From positions 15,895,001 through 15,959,000 of the forward strand of contig NC_069375.1 of the NCBI RefSeq assembly GCF_021730395.1: a stretch of DNA of 64,000 nucleotides. The letters run 5' to 3'. Shown one piece after another: positions 47,399 to 58,346 of the stretch (the stretch's first letter is position 1; every line of letters begins with the position of its first letter). Under the pieces are notes generated by a model. The model had not been told where the DNA came from. It saw only the letters and a list, made by a program, of their open reading frames with translations, and did no database searches. This DNA comes from Mercenaria mercenaria (taxonomy: Eukaryota; Mollusca; Bivalvia; Venerida; Veneridae). The translations under genes were made by a program, and so were the position numbers.

Positions 47399-47974
47399 TG
47401 GCGGCTCGTTTCTGCTAAGAGGTGCTATCGTTTGGGCGTCCAAATCTGAACGACAACAACAACTCCAGCTAGCACTAGGACACGGCAAACGTAAGGTGAC
47501 GACATGACATGTTTCTATTATATTGGCGCCCTATTTACGACAATACGAGGACACGATAGTGCAGCATTCTATCGTGCTGTCGTGAATTCGTACTGGCAGG
47601 CACGTCACGCAACAACATGAGGACATGACAAATTGTTTAATCTTTGTTTCGCCTTACAGTTGATATGTTAAGAAGGGCCTATATGGCCGCCTAAATACCC
47701 TGGTACCAATAGAAAACAACTGAGTTAAATAATAAGGTAAAGTAAATTGGCAGCAAAAGGACACGACAAAATATAGAGCGACGACACGAAAATTATTTCC
47801 GTCCACGTCGTTATGACGCTCAATTTTATCGTGCCCTTGTGCTGGCGGTTGCCACGCGACAACACTAGTACACGTCAAAGTAGCATTCTGTCATGTTATC
47901 CTCTGTCGTGCTTTTGCTGCCTTACTTGCGGAGGCGCCAATACGACAGCACGACATGGCAGAAACGAGCCACCA
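47399..47974. mobile_element. TA-flanked inverted-repeat element upstream of the VWDE-like gene
   Basis: A 576-bp non-coding element with ends TGGCGGCTCGTTTCTGC (left) and GCAGAAACGAGCCACCA (right), i.e. 17-bp inverted repeats with one mismatch, bordered by TA on both sides. The TA duplication suggests a Tc1/mariner-type MITE. The inside is CpG-richer than the surroundings and full of ACGACA/GACACG words. It begins ~213 bp upstream of the start codon. Confidence 0.75.
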
Positions 47975-49162
47975 TATACTTCATAATATCGATAATGCTT
48001 TGTGAATACTAACGCTGCACATAATCGATACTAGTATTATGAGTGACAATGTATTTAAACACATTGTGCGCATTTAAAGTCTTTCAAATGAATCTTTATC
48101 TGTGAATCTCATTGTAAGAAATTGTTGCATTTTTTTCCTATCTATACCGCGGTCGTTTAGTTTGCTTTCTTTGTATAGTCGTAACACATGATAAATACGA
48201 TAAAAAAACAGATAACACTGATATCTATGAGATAAAACTGATAAAACTCAGATAACATTCATATCTTTAATTATAATGACACCCCAAGAAACATTCAGTG
48301 CCATTCAGTTATTTACATATCAGGCGAAACAAATGCAAAATAAAAACTAGATATTTTCTCAAACTGCTTATTTATTGAAAACATACCAACGCGTTGATAT
48401 TATAAACGGCGATCTTTCTTGTTGAATGCACACTCGAATTTGCAGTACAAGGATAATTTAACATAATTTCAATGCCTCTTTTTTTTTGCAGTGAAAGAAC
48501 CTTAGTTTTGTATCGAAAAATTGTTAAAACTGTCCAGCTACTGAAATAAGATATATGTTCAATGGTTGTGACACAGGATCGGCTAAGTATATTCATTTTG
48601 TCATAACTGACGTGCGATTCCCATACGTTTTTTTCAACGCCGTGAAAGAGGCCAAAGTTTACAATAACAGCACAACGGTGCTGCGAATATACAAAATTTA
48701 AAGTTATCTAAATCAAATGAATGCATTGTTTAAAATAAAATTTAAAGGCGAAGAAATGTCTTCATATAAACTATACCCACATTGATACAGGAAAGCAGGT
48801 ACGTTTTACTTAAAATTATGTCCAAAATGGTGAAGAATATTCCATTTTCTCATTATCTTATCTTTATGTTTTATCTTTTCCTAAAGCACAGAATAATCTG
48901 TTTCTGCCAACCACCAAGAAATTATATGTTTGTTTTGATTGTGAAAGCTGAATTTTTTACTATGAATAAATTAGATATATAGTAATTTAGAATTCTTGGA
49001 GCAGTACAGCACCCCTACAATAACATTCAACACTTTTATTTTAAATGATGCATATTGTATTATTATTATTAGTATTATTATTATTATACCAGATTTATAT
49101 TTCTTTAATTTGTAAAGAAAAATAATAATCATAAAGTAATATTTTAAATGCTACATAAAAAT

Positions 49163-49585
49163 TCGAAAATACGAAATTTTCTCTTTTTTGTTCAAAAAAT
49201 ATTTTATTCTTCTTATTTCGTATATCGTTTTGTTATTTCGAAATATTATTTCGGAATTCTACTGCATTTTTAAGAAATTTTGATATATTACATTCTTCTA
49301 CTTCGTACATTTGAAATGATACTCCGTAGAAAAAGAAACACATTAAAATAAATTTATTCGAAAATACGAAATTTTATTTCTTTTTTGTTTTTCAAAAAAT
49401 ATTTTATTCTTCTTATTTCGTATAATTATCTTTTCTTTATTTCGAAATATTATTTCGGAATACTAATGCGTTTATTACGAAATAATTTGTACTTTTGATT
49501 TATATATTACATTCTTTATTTCGTACATTTGAAATGATACTCCGTAAAAACGAAATACATTTAAAATGTTCGAGAATACGAAAAA
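49163..49585. repeat. Direct tandem duplication of a ~205-bp AT-rich unit
   Basis: Two neighbouring copies share AAATACGAAATTTT, CAAAAAATATTTTATTCTTC, TTATTTCGTATA, TTTCGAAATATTATTTCGGA and ACATTTGAAATGATACTCCG. Moderate divergence. Confidence 0.8.
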
Positions 49586-50984
49586 AGAGTTCGTTATCAC
49601 AAAGATCTATTTTGTAAATACGAAATTCTGAAAAAGGAACATAATACCTAAATCATAAGCGCCTGAAGACGCGGATGGGGCTTTGTAAAATGAAACTGAA
49701 TTATCATGGACTATAATTCAAATATGTCAAGAAGTTTCGTTAAAAATTATTGCATTATCCGATATAAAAGTGAATTGCTTAAATAGCTGGTAAACTTCAA
49801 CGATGATATCGAAACAAATGCGAAATCTTTCCTTTGGCATGACGTTAAGCCACAAAATCCTGAAAACAGACACTTGAAATTCATGTTTCCTATAGAGTAT
49901 CTATTTGTGTCTTTACACAAAAAGTAGAGAATAATAAAATGTGTGCTCGATAATTACCTTAAAAAGTATCAAGATCTGATCAGTAACCTATCGAATAAAG
50001 GAAAATAAAATGTATTTGTTAAACGAGTTTTGCATCATACTGTTAACCAAGTTTTTGAAATGAGAACACTAATTTTCAGAAAAGCTGATGCACCAATGTT
50101 AACCTTCCACTTCTAAAGGTAATAGAATCTTGTCGAACGATCAATGGCGTATTCTTATGATTATTAATTACGATCTAAGTCTGCTTATTTAGATACGGAG
50201 TACAACTCTATCCTATATTAAAAGCCTGCTAGTGGTATTTATTTGAATTTAGCCATATAAATGTTTATGGTATTTTTTTTAAATTTGTTTTTACACTAAC
50301 ACATCTGGAATATCATGAGGATCCAGTAAAATAAAATGACATACAATGAAGTTGATGAACAGGCAATTTATGATGGACGATAAGTTTTTCTACAGACTTG
50401 TTTGTTTCATGTATTTTCCCACAATGAATTTAAGTTCAATCGAAATATTTTAAAAGTTAATCTGCTCAAATATTTTCTTTCATTATTATTATTATAAACG
50501 TTTTAGGGATGCTACAAAGGTATGCTACTATCTGCATAACCAAACAGATCGAAGCTGAGATGATCGTTTGTTTCAAATTTCAAATAATTAAAAAAAAAAA
50601 CAAGTGTAAAAAATCTACTGACTAACATATTACCGATGCAGCAGTAATCAAAAGGCACAAATATATAGCTAAAATGTACTTACTACATTTAAAGCCTGTT
50701 TAAGTCTGCTCCATTTTGTAGCCTGAACAATTGTGCATGCAGTTTGCATTAAAGTTTGGTAATTGATATTCCTGTTTATTGGCTTATACACGAACGAGAC
50801 GGGATTCAATAGGCTATAGAAAATCAAGGCATTAAATCAGACAAGGCATTTAAGATATAAAGGTTTAAATAATAGACCCGGAAGATTGCATGTGTAAAAC
50901 TAGTTTGTCTACATCTCCATATTTATTTATTTATTTATTTATTTATTATCTACATCTCTATATTTATTTATTTATTTATTTATT

Positions 50985-51247
50985 TTGTTGGGTTAAACGT
51001 CACACCGACACAATTACTGGTCATATGGCGACTTTTAAGCTTTGATTGTGGAGGAAGAGCCTAGGTGCCCCTCCGTGCATTATTTCAATACGAGCCGGCA
51101 CCTGGGTAGAACCACCGACCTTCCGTAAGCAAGCTGGATGGCTTCCTTACCTGAAGAATTCAACGCCCCGATTGAATCTCGAAATCCGATGAGGGAAAAG
51201 TGGTCCGAAATCAGGAACCTTGACCACTCGGCCACGGAGGCCTCCAA
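50985..51247 (-). repeat. SINE family B, full copy with tRNA-like head
   Basis: On the minus strand the head at 51247 reads CTCCGTGGCCGAGTGGTCAAG (A box of Ser/Leu tRNA type), then GAGATTCAATC (degenerate B box). The family body follows, ending in GTTTAACCCAAC and an (AAAT)n tail. It explains the headless copies at 1556 and 12000. Confidence 0.8.
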
Positions 51248-51894
51248 TATAAAAGAAATTGAAGTAGATCATTCAGAAATATAAACTAACAATAAATGCA
51301 CTTATTACATACCTAAAAATATTTTCTATTTAGTTTTAATGGACCGCGATCGTGCAATATTCTTCCATATTGACGTGGAACGCTTTCATATCGGACTTGA
51401 AATTTTTTCTTAACGTTGTAATGGAAAGAATAGCGTGACGTGCATGGCGTCCACGCACACGTTGCAACAACATGTTTACGTAATTTTCGCGGAAAATATT
51501 AATGCGCGTCAGTTTGATTTGTTTATTACATTTTCGGAGAAATTCTTTTCGTATTTTTACTGTATTTTGTTACAGAATGATAATTTACACATAAATTCAT
51601 TATTTGATAGTGGGTATATGTAATAAAAAGAATTAACTTTGTATGTAGACATATGCACTCGTTCTTCCGCGGATAATATTTAAGTTAATAACCTATAAGT
51701 ATTACATGTATATGTGGAAATGATGAAAGACTATCTGTCACACTTCCAGTTTGTCTAAAATAATTTTCTGTACAATAAGATAGTGATTTGTTGTATTCAA
51801 GCGTATTTATAGTCATCACCGTTAACCCATATAGGCGTTCCCTCCAGACGACTGTTAGTAATTTTTAAGTGGGAGAATATTAACCTTTTTTAAC

Positions 51895-52075
51895 TGCTTT
51901 AAAATATTAACTGCTGTTGGCAAGTGATTCAGCCTTTGCAACCAGTGCAGACCAAGGTATGCCTGCACATCCGTGCATGCTGATCTTGATCTGCACTGCT
52001 AACTATTCATGCAGTTAATTTTCAGTGGATGATGGACCAGTCCATTATAAAATTTTAGCAGATCTAAACTCCAAT
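51895..52075. mobile_element. Hairpin MITE, decayed copy 3
   Basis: Keeps GCCTTTGCAACCAGTGCAG, CCTGCACATCCGTGC, ATCTGCACTG and GATGGACCAGTCCATT in the same order as 42833-43037. Ends are worn. Confidence 0.65.
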
Positions 52076-52896
52076 GATTTTATTCAACGACAAATCACTG
52101 TTTGGGATATATTTTTTCATAAATAGCATTTTAACGCACTAACGATCCAGTCGACGTTTTGGCGTGTTAAATGTACAGGACTGTCAAAAACTGTAAATGA
52201 AGTCACATAATTTCTGCGACAGGAGATCACATAAACCGCGTTTGTATATTTTATAACGTTCAAACAATGTATTCACAATTGTATTGCGGGTTTCAAGCAA
52301 TCAATGTTTTGTCAAGGACAGTCAGAAGTGGTCTGACATGACAATGACGCCAAAAGGACATACGAATGCAAGCAGTCAGGGGAAACATGGACAGATACTT
52401 TCAAAATATTGCATAAAACTGGAGTTTTTAGTAGTCGACCTAAGAAAGATAGCACCATTTTCAGGTAGCATCAATTGTAAAATTGTTATCATGCAACTTC
52501 TATGCAAAGTGCCTGATATCACTTGCCTGATATTTTTGAGGCTGAACCTCACTTCTGCTAGCCCATATTAACCTCGACGTGATAACCTTGATATCAAAAG
52601 ACAGAAGCATGTTATTCTCTATTGATAAAACATTAAGTACCTATAGACAGTCAGCATTTTCCTTTCCAGAGAAATAATTGACATAATAGCTAAATGCCTA
52701 ATTTGAATATATTTCACACTAACTTGAATTCATATCTTGATTCATATGCTTATCTTATTCTGTAAATGGTACGCTACTTTTTCATGACAAAAGTTCTTCT
52801 CTATTTTTATACACCAATACATAAATTAATTAATCAATTCATAACGAAAACTATCATTTGATTTTCGTTTTACTAATTATAGTAGGTATAAATGGA

Positions 52897-53090
52897 GCCT
52901 GCCGATATTTTTGCCCATACCGATATTTTTGCCCATACCGATATTTTTACCATACCGATATTGCTGCCCATACCGATATTTCTGCCCATACCGATATTTT
53001 TGCACATCCCGAAATTTTGCACATACCGATATTTTTGAACATACCGATATTTTTGCCCATGTAGATGTTTTTGCTCATGGTAATATTTGC
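52897..53090. repeat. 18-bp tandem array beside the Polinton
   Basis: About ten to eleven units of GCCCATACCGATATTTTT with increasing divergence to the right. Non-coding, although its 18-bp period leaves short frames open. It stops ~180 bp before the first open frame of the Polinton. Confidence 0.9.
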
Positions 53091-53272
53091 TTATACGAGT
53101 TTGTTGTATATAGAAGATAACCTTAAGGGGAGAGCAATGTATGAAGAGTTATTCTTTTCAACAATTTCAATTTTTGCAAGTTTCCACCAATCACTGGAGA
53201 AGCGGATCTTTTGTCTCCCTGCTCTCCGTCATTTACTGTATTAAAAAGCAGTTGTGTGTCTGAAATCTATCA

Positions 53273-53722
53273 TTGTGCTTGTATTCCTACGCTGGAAGAG
53301 GTCCTCTGGAGCTCTTCATGGAATCTAGTGACAGGAACGTTTTACCACCCGAGTTGTGTCAAAGGATTTACCGCGATTTTGTAAAGAAGCCTCATGTTCC
53401 TCTGTCAAATATACTAGACTTTGAGCTGTACAAGGTGGCTTTATTCTGCATTTTACCGAAGGACTTCTATCACCTTTTAAACAACAACGAGAAAATCAGA
53501 CATTGGTTGACTGAGCAAACTACATACGAAAAGTTCAAATCTTGTATTGTTGAAGGTATTGAAAAAGGTTTTTGCAACATTAACAGTTATGCTATCAATA
53601 CAAAGGAATGGAGAGAAGACGTTGCCAGCAATGTAAACGTGTATGAAACTATTAAACACTGGAGAACAGGAGGAGCACTATCAGTTTCTCATAGGTGGTG
53701 GTGTTTAGATCATCCTAGTTAG
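53273..53722 (+). CDS. Unknown protein, first open frame of the Polinton
   Basis: An open frame of up to 149 codons just before the integrase. It is rich in charged and aromatic residues, with a middle part reading LYKVALFCILPKDFY and no motif I can name. Its plus-strand direction and 25-bp distance from the integrase suggest it belongs to the element. It may be an accessory gene or the N-terminal part of something larger. Confidence 0.45.
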   Translation: MCLYSYAGRGPLELFMESSDRNVLPPELCQRIYRDFVKKPHVPLSNILDFELYKVALFCILPKDFYHLLNNNEKIRHWLTEQTTYEKFKSCIVEGIEKGFCNINSYAINTKEWREDVASNVNVYETIKHWRTGGALSVSHRWWCLDHPS

Positions 53723-53746
53723 CTAGTAAAATCATCATAGAAATTA

Positions 53747-54880
53747 GTGTCAAGCATGGATGATAAAGAGAAAGAGAATATTCTTGAAGAATATTATTTT
53801 AACGCAAAAAATCCTGCTGCGTACGCGGGTGCTCAAAAGTTGTTTCAAGTTCTCAACAAGAAATACCCAGGACTATTTACAATTACTCACATCAAACGAT
53901 GGTTAAACGACCAGGAGGCTTATTCTCTTCAGAAGCCAAGACGACATAGATTTAAGACGGCCAACGTGCGAGTCACATCCATTGGCGAGCAGCTAGACAT
54001 AGATCTTCTGTCAATGTCAAATCTAGCTGACGAGAATGACGGTGTGCGATTTCTGCTTTGTGCCATTGATATTCTATCCAGAAAACTGTGGGTGAGACCA
54101 TTGAAAAACAAGACGGCCAAAGTTGTTTTAAGTGCCATGAAAGACATTCTCAGTGGCATTGCTCCAGGTGAAATTGAGAAAATTCGCGCGGATAAAGGGA
54201 GTGAGTTTTCAAACCAATGGTTTAAAAAGTATATGAAAGACATGGATATCTATTTTTTTACGACAAATAATCCTCCAAAAAGTAATTTCATCGAGAGAGC
54301 TCAACGGACACTGAAGGAAAGACTGTATCGAATGATGAGACACATGAGAACCTACCGATACATCGATGACTTGCAACATGTTGTTTCAAGTATTAACGCA
54401 ACTCCCCACCGCGGCTTAAGTGGTCTGGCTCCTAATGATATCACCAAAGGCAACGAAGCTGATGTGTGGGCGCAAATGTACTTGAAGAAATCAAACAAAC
54501 GCATTTCTAAACCTGTTTTTCAGTTTAAAGTGGGAGATCTTGTACGCATCAGCTTTAGCAAACAACCCTTTCAACGGGCTTATCAAGAACAGTACACCAC
54601 GGAGGTGTTTAAAGTGGCGGGAAGGATCCTGAAGCAAGGCATTCCCATGTACAAGTTGAAAGATTTAAAAGGTGACAGTATCAAAGGTTTGTTCTACACT
54701 GCTGAACTGCAAAAGGTAAACAAGGACGAAAATAGCCTTTGGTTCATTGAACGTATATTGAAAAAGCGGAAAAGAAACAAGAAACTTCAATATTTTGTGG
54801 AATGGCAAGGCTTCCCTAAAGCTTTTAATAGTTGGGTAGATGCGAAAGATGTTAAAGACATATCCGAAGACAGGCCATAA
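53747..54880 (+). CDS. Polinton integrase (DDE, with chromodomain)
   Basis: A retroviral-type integrase core lies at residues ~75-220, with the acidic residues seen in QLDIDLL, RADKGSEF and FIERAQ. A C-terminal chromodomain (about 325-375) contains the aromatic pattern YFVEWQGF and SWVDA. The family inserts the element's DNA into the genome, and the chromodomain is thought to steer target choice. Length 377 residues fits Polinton integrases. Confidence 0.9.
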   Translation: MSSMDDKEKENILEEYYFNAKNPAAYAGAQKLFQVLNKKYPGLFTITHIKRWLNDQEAYSLQKPRRHRFKTANVRVTSIGEQLDIDLLSMSNLADENDGVRFLLCAIDILSRKLWVRPLKNKTAKVVLSAMKDILSGIAPGEIEKIRADKGSEFSNQWFKKYMKDMDIYFFTTNNPPKSNFIERAQRTLKERLYRMMRHMRTYRYIDDLQHVVSSINATPHRGLSGLAPNDITKGNEADVWAQMYLKKSNKRISKPVFQFKVGDLVRISFSKQPFQRAYQEQYTTEVFKVAGRILKQGIPMYKLKDLKGDSIKGLFYTAELQKVNKDENSLWFIERILKKRKRNKKLQYFVEWQGFPKAFNSWVDAKDVKDISEDRP

Positions 54881-54895
54881 ACATCTGATACTGCT

Positions 54896-55252
54896 ATGGA
54901 GCGATCTCGAGTGTTTCGAGAACTGAACTTTTTGTTTACCTTAAGAAATGCAGTAGCAAATGCTCGCCGTCATTTAATTCGACAAATAACCGCAGCCCAG
55001 ATAGATGCCATTGCAGAAATTATGAGGAGGTTAACAGTTCGATCTATTATCATTTACCAACCTGATGTTCATATTTTTGAAGACGAACGACTCCCTATGA
55101 GAACTATAGCTTCCAGGCAAGTAAACAGACGAAGGAAAAAGAGAGCGTTACTTAGAAATCACGCGCTGTTAGCTAGAGTACTACGATCTCAGTACATTTA
55201 TCAAACCATAGCTGCTGAAATAAGCGACACGATATACTTGGGAGATGAATAA
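54896..55252 (+). CDS. Small basic Polinton protein, unknown
   Basis: 118 residues, Arg-rich, with a central helix-like stretch and a basic patch (QVNRRRKKRALLRNH). It sits between integrase and minor capsid protein, where Polintons often carry small basic proteins. No function is assigned. Confidence 0.55.
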   Translation: MERSRVFRELNFLFTLRNAVANARRHLIRQITAAQIDAIAEIMRRLTVRSIIIYQPDVHIFEDERLPMRTIASRQVNRRRKKRALLRNHALLARVLRSQYIYQTIAAEISDTIYLGDE

Positions 55253-55321
55253 AGATGAATTATCAAAATAAAGTAGCTGAATTGTAACGGATAACATCAA
55301 AGACGTTTTGGAAAGCGCTCC

Positions 55322-55762
55322 ATGAACACCATGGATAGATTTCTATATATCAAAAGCGATGAAAGTGATGCCTACTTTGCAGATAATCAAGTGTTTCGAT
55401 TTAAAGTTCATTTGAATTTGCCGTTGACTCTAAGTGGTAAGTGGGCAGTCGCACTCACAGAGTTTCACGCTATAGACAATTCTAGATCTAGAACTAAAAC
55501 GACTGGAGCTATTTACATCTACACAGACCTTTGCTACGAAAGTATTGTGCACGGCGCGGAGCAACCGCTCTTGAGACGGTTGGATAAAAACACAAGGAGC
55601 GGATGGGATTACATGTTATATACACCTTATTATCTACCCGTCAGAAGGAAAGAGCTGAGAGAATTTCAGATCTATATAAAACTGGGAGATGGTACTTTCC
55701 CGTCAGATTTGAAATCGCCGTTGAACCTAACACTTCACTTAAAGCAGTATCCGTTTTATTAA
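55322..55762 (+). CDS. Polinton minor capsid (penton-like) protein
   Basis: 146 residues. A beta-rich frame with LPLTLSGKWAVALTEF and an IYTDLCYESIV segment matches the pattern of the Polinton penton/minor capsid family (single jelly roll). It lies upstream of the major capsid gene as in related elements. Assignment is by pattern recognition only. Confidence 0.65.
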   Translation: MNTMDRFLYIKSDESDAYFADNQVFRFKVHLNLPLTLSGKWAVALTEFHAIDNSRSRTKTTGAIYIYTDLCYESIVHGAEQPLLRRLDKNTRSGWDYMLYTPYYLPVRRKELREFQIYIKLGDGTFPSDLKSPLNLTLHLKQYPFY

Positions 55763-55769
55763 AGGAAGA

Positions 55770-56204
55770 ATGAAATTGTATGTTCCAAATCCTCAAAAGT
55801 GGGTAGACTTTTTTGATAGAGTGAGCAGCGGTAGAACGACACTGAACCAAACCGGAGCTGGTAGACGTTTATCCATCATCGCTGTAGATGACTCAAAGGC
55901 AGCCGATGAGAAGCAGTTTCCGATTAAAGCAGTTTTGCCGGCGGAGCAAACGACAGCGCAAGCAAAATCGGAACTAGAGAGGCAGGATATAAATCCAGCT
56001 AGTGTAGTAAATATGCTTCAGTCTTCGAGTGGACAGCGTCGACGCGGGACAAAACGCAAGAAAACAGATAATAAATCACATAAAGGAGCTAAACGTTATC
56101 GTGGGAACGGTAACAAAAACGCCAAATCAAAGAAGAAAACTTCTTGTAAGAGACAGAAAACGTCACGTGCTAACAAGAAAAAAGATATCTTTGAAATCAA
56201 CTAA
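55770..56204 (+). CDS. Basic Polinton structural protein (PX-like), unknown
   Basis: 144 residues. It begins MKLYVPNPQKWVDFF, followed by a middle part and a strongly Lys/Arg-rich tail (about residues 90-140). A basic tail suggests DNA binding or a virion core role. The gene lies 8 bp after the minor capsid gene. Confidence 0.55.
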   Translation: MKLYVPNPQKWVDFFDRVSSGRTTLNQTGAGRRLSIIAVDDSKAADEKQFPIKAVLPAEQTTAQAKSELERQDINPASVVNMLQSSSGQRRRGTKRKKTDNKSHKGAKRYRGNGNKNAKSKKKTSCKRQKTSRANKKKDIFEIN

Positions 56205-56206
56205 GA

Positions 56207-57482
56207 ATGTCGGTGTTTAATGAAGAGAAATTTAAAGAAGGACTGGTGTCGGAGTTGGCTTTGTTCGATCTTCCTAGCACACAGACTAGTGTCACGGATG
56301 TGTATTACGATGAAATTAGACCTCTATCACAAGTGTCAGATGACAGTCCATTCGAGTTTAGGATAAGCGGGCAAAACTCAATGGACTATCTCGACTTGAG
56401 GAATTCGCAGATCTATGTCAGACTGAAAGTAGAAAAAGCGGATGGGTCGCCACTCACGATGTCAAGCAAGAAAAAGGGGGACCCGCAAACTTGTTTTCTG
56501 CAAGTCGCTGTTTCTCAACGACAGAAGTGACTCTGCAAAACAAGCCACGATCACTTGTAATTACAACCCTTACAGAGCTTACATTCAGACATTACTGAAC
56601 TACGGATCAAATGCTGTTAGTAGCCAGCTGGATACGCAGCTCTTCATCAGGGATGATTCAGACAGTCCAGGAGTAACAGATCCAAATGGAAGAAACAACG
56701 GGCTATTTCTGAGAGCAAATGAAATTGCCTTATCTAAACGCATCGACTTACAAGGACCTATCTTTCACGATTTGTTTTCCATGTCAAGATATTTGCTGAA
56801 CCAGGTGGATGTGAAAGTGAAGATGTATAGAAGTTCTACCAACTTTTGTCTGCTCACTGGAGATAACTCAGACTACAATGTGAAAATTGAAGATATTTAC
56901 ATCCTAGCTCGAAAGATCAGAGTCAACCCTGCCGTCATCTACGGCCATTCAAAAATACTGGAGAAGCAAAATGCGCTATATCCCTATGATAAGGTTGAAG
57001 TGAGATCAGTGAGCATATCAACGGGTTCAACTAGTTTCAACTGGGAGAACATGTTTCAGGGAAAACGACCAAACAAAATCATCTTAGGATTTGTGAAAAG
57101 TAGAGCAGTAAGCGGTGATTACAAGACCAACCCTTTCAACTTCGAGAACTGTTCTATTCAGCAAATCGCCGTATATTGCGATGGATTACCTGTTGGAGGA
57201 AACCCACTGAAGTTGGATTTTGACACAACTGGAGGTACGGCTATTATGCGCGCCTATACCAACTTGCTCGTATCAAGCGGAAAATGGAGGCAAGATGAAG
57301 GGAATCTACTAGACAGAAATCATTATATAAAAGGTTCAACATTGTTCGTTTTCCAGTTGGAGCCAGACTTTTCCCATCACGGGGAATATCTTTCATTGGT
57401 GAAAACGGGGAATGTGCGATTGGATGTCGTATTCAAGACACCATTAGCAGGTAAAATATACTTTAATTTACCGTACTTATAA
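56207..57482 (+). pseudogene. Polinton major capsid protein region
   Basis: The N-terminal part carries SELALFDLP, QTSVTDVYYDEIRPL and YLDLRNSQIYVRLK, typical of the Polinton double jelly-roll major capsid protein. The body continues to a [10 protein letters not shown] strand near the end. The region is not one continuous frame, so it is listed as broken. A splice-like junction near its 3' end cannot be excluded. Overall length matches the family. Confidence 0.75.
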
Positions 57483-57654
57483 AATTCCTACTTTTGAAAG
57501 TTTTTATGTATATATTTCTTTTTACGTATTTATACAAGACATGCATATTATAAATAGCATTTGCTTTCTTTTCAGAACCAATGAGCTGTATTGCCTGGAG
57601 CGTTGGGCCAGCTTTTTTTGAGATCAATGAAATGAGAGATATCATTCTTCCATA

Positions 57655-58176
57655 ATGGATACATCACAGCTGAAATGTATGATAGAATGTGACCCCGTTT
57701 TAAATCAACGAGTCATTGGTGTTTTTGCTGCCGACAAACTACCAAGCGAACTTCCACGAGCACCCTTTGGATTTATTGCTAACACGGACATTCACACTAA
57801 ACCAGGGCGGCACTGGTGCGCCTTTTTCAGTGATGTTCAAGGACATTTGGAATTTTTTGATACGTTCGGTAGAACACCAAATCAAAATAGCCACTATTTC
57901 CAACGTTGGACAGAAATCAAAGCAAGCACTTTACAGATAAATCATATTCAAATTCAGAGTGATACTTCAGCATTATGTGGACTATATTGTATATTGTTTC
58001 TCCATCAAAGACTTGCTGGACATACCTATCAAGACTTTTTAAATGTATTTGATGCAGCAAATCTAGATTTGAATGACAATTACGTGGCTCATACGATGTT
58101 GAACGCATACTCTCACTGTGTTGGAAATGAACATGACAATAATCAGACATGTACTTCATTACTGAAATGCTTTTAG
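57655..58176 (+). CDS. Polinton cysteine protease (adenain/Ulp1-like)
   Basis: 173 residues. The catalytic pattern is visible in order: His in GRHWCAFF, acidic residue in FFDTFG, Gln in QIQSDTS and Cys in LCGLYC. This family matures capsid proteins in adenoviruses and is standard in Polintons. It lies downstream of the capsid genes. Confidence 0.85.
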   Translation: MDTSQLKCMIECDPVLNQRVIGVFAADKLPSELPRAPFGFIANTDIHTKPGRHWCAFFSDVQGHLEFFDTFGRTPNQNSHYFQRWTEIKASTLQINHIQIQSDTSALCGLYCILFLHQRLAGHTYQDFLNVFDAANLDLNDNYVAHTMLNAYSHCVGNEHDNNQTCTSLLKCF

Positions 58177-58346
58177 TTCTTTAGTGCCTAGTTGGATATT
58201 AGATTAATAAATGGAGAGAGAAAACAATTCACTTGTTTGTCGTTGTTTTATTTATAAAGCAAACAACAAAGCGGTTTTATATGTACTTTATTCTTCTTTT
58301 GTACAGATAAATATAGGTTACATAAAAGAAATATACATATACGCTT

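Larger units (their letters stand above)
47975..52896. other. Upstream intergenic region
   Basis: No gene was recognised. It contains a direct duplication at 49163-49585, ATTT microsatellites at 50918-50985, a full SINE family B copy (about 50985-51247) and a decayed hairpin MITE copy (about 51895-52075). The remainder is AT-rich. Confidence 0.5.
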
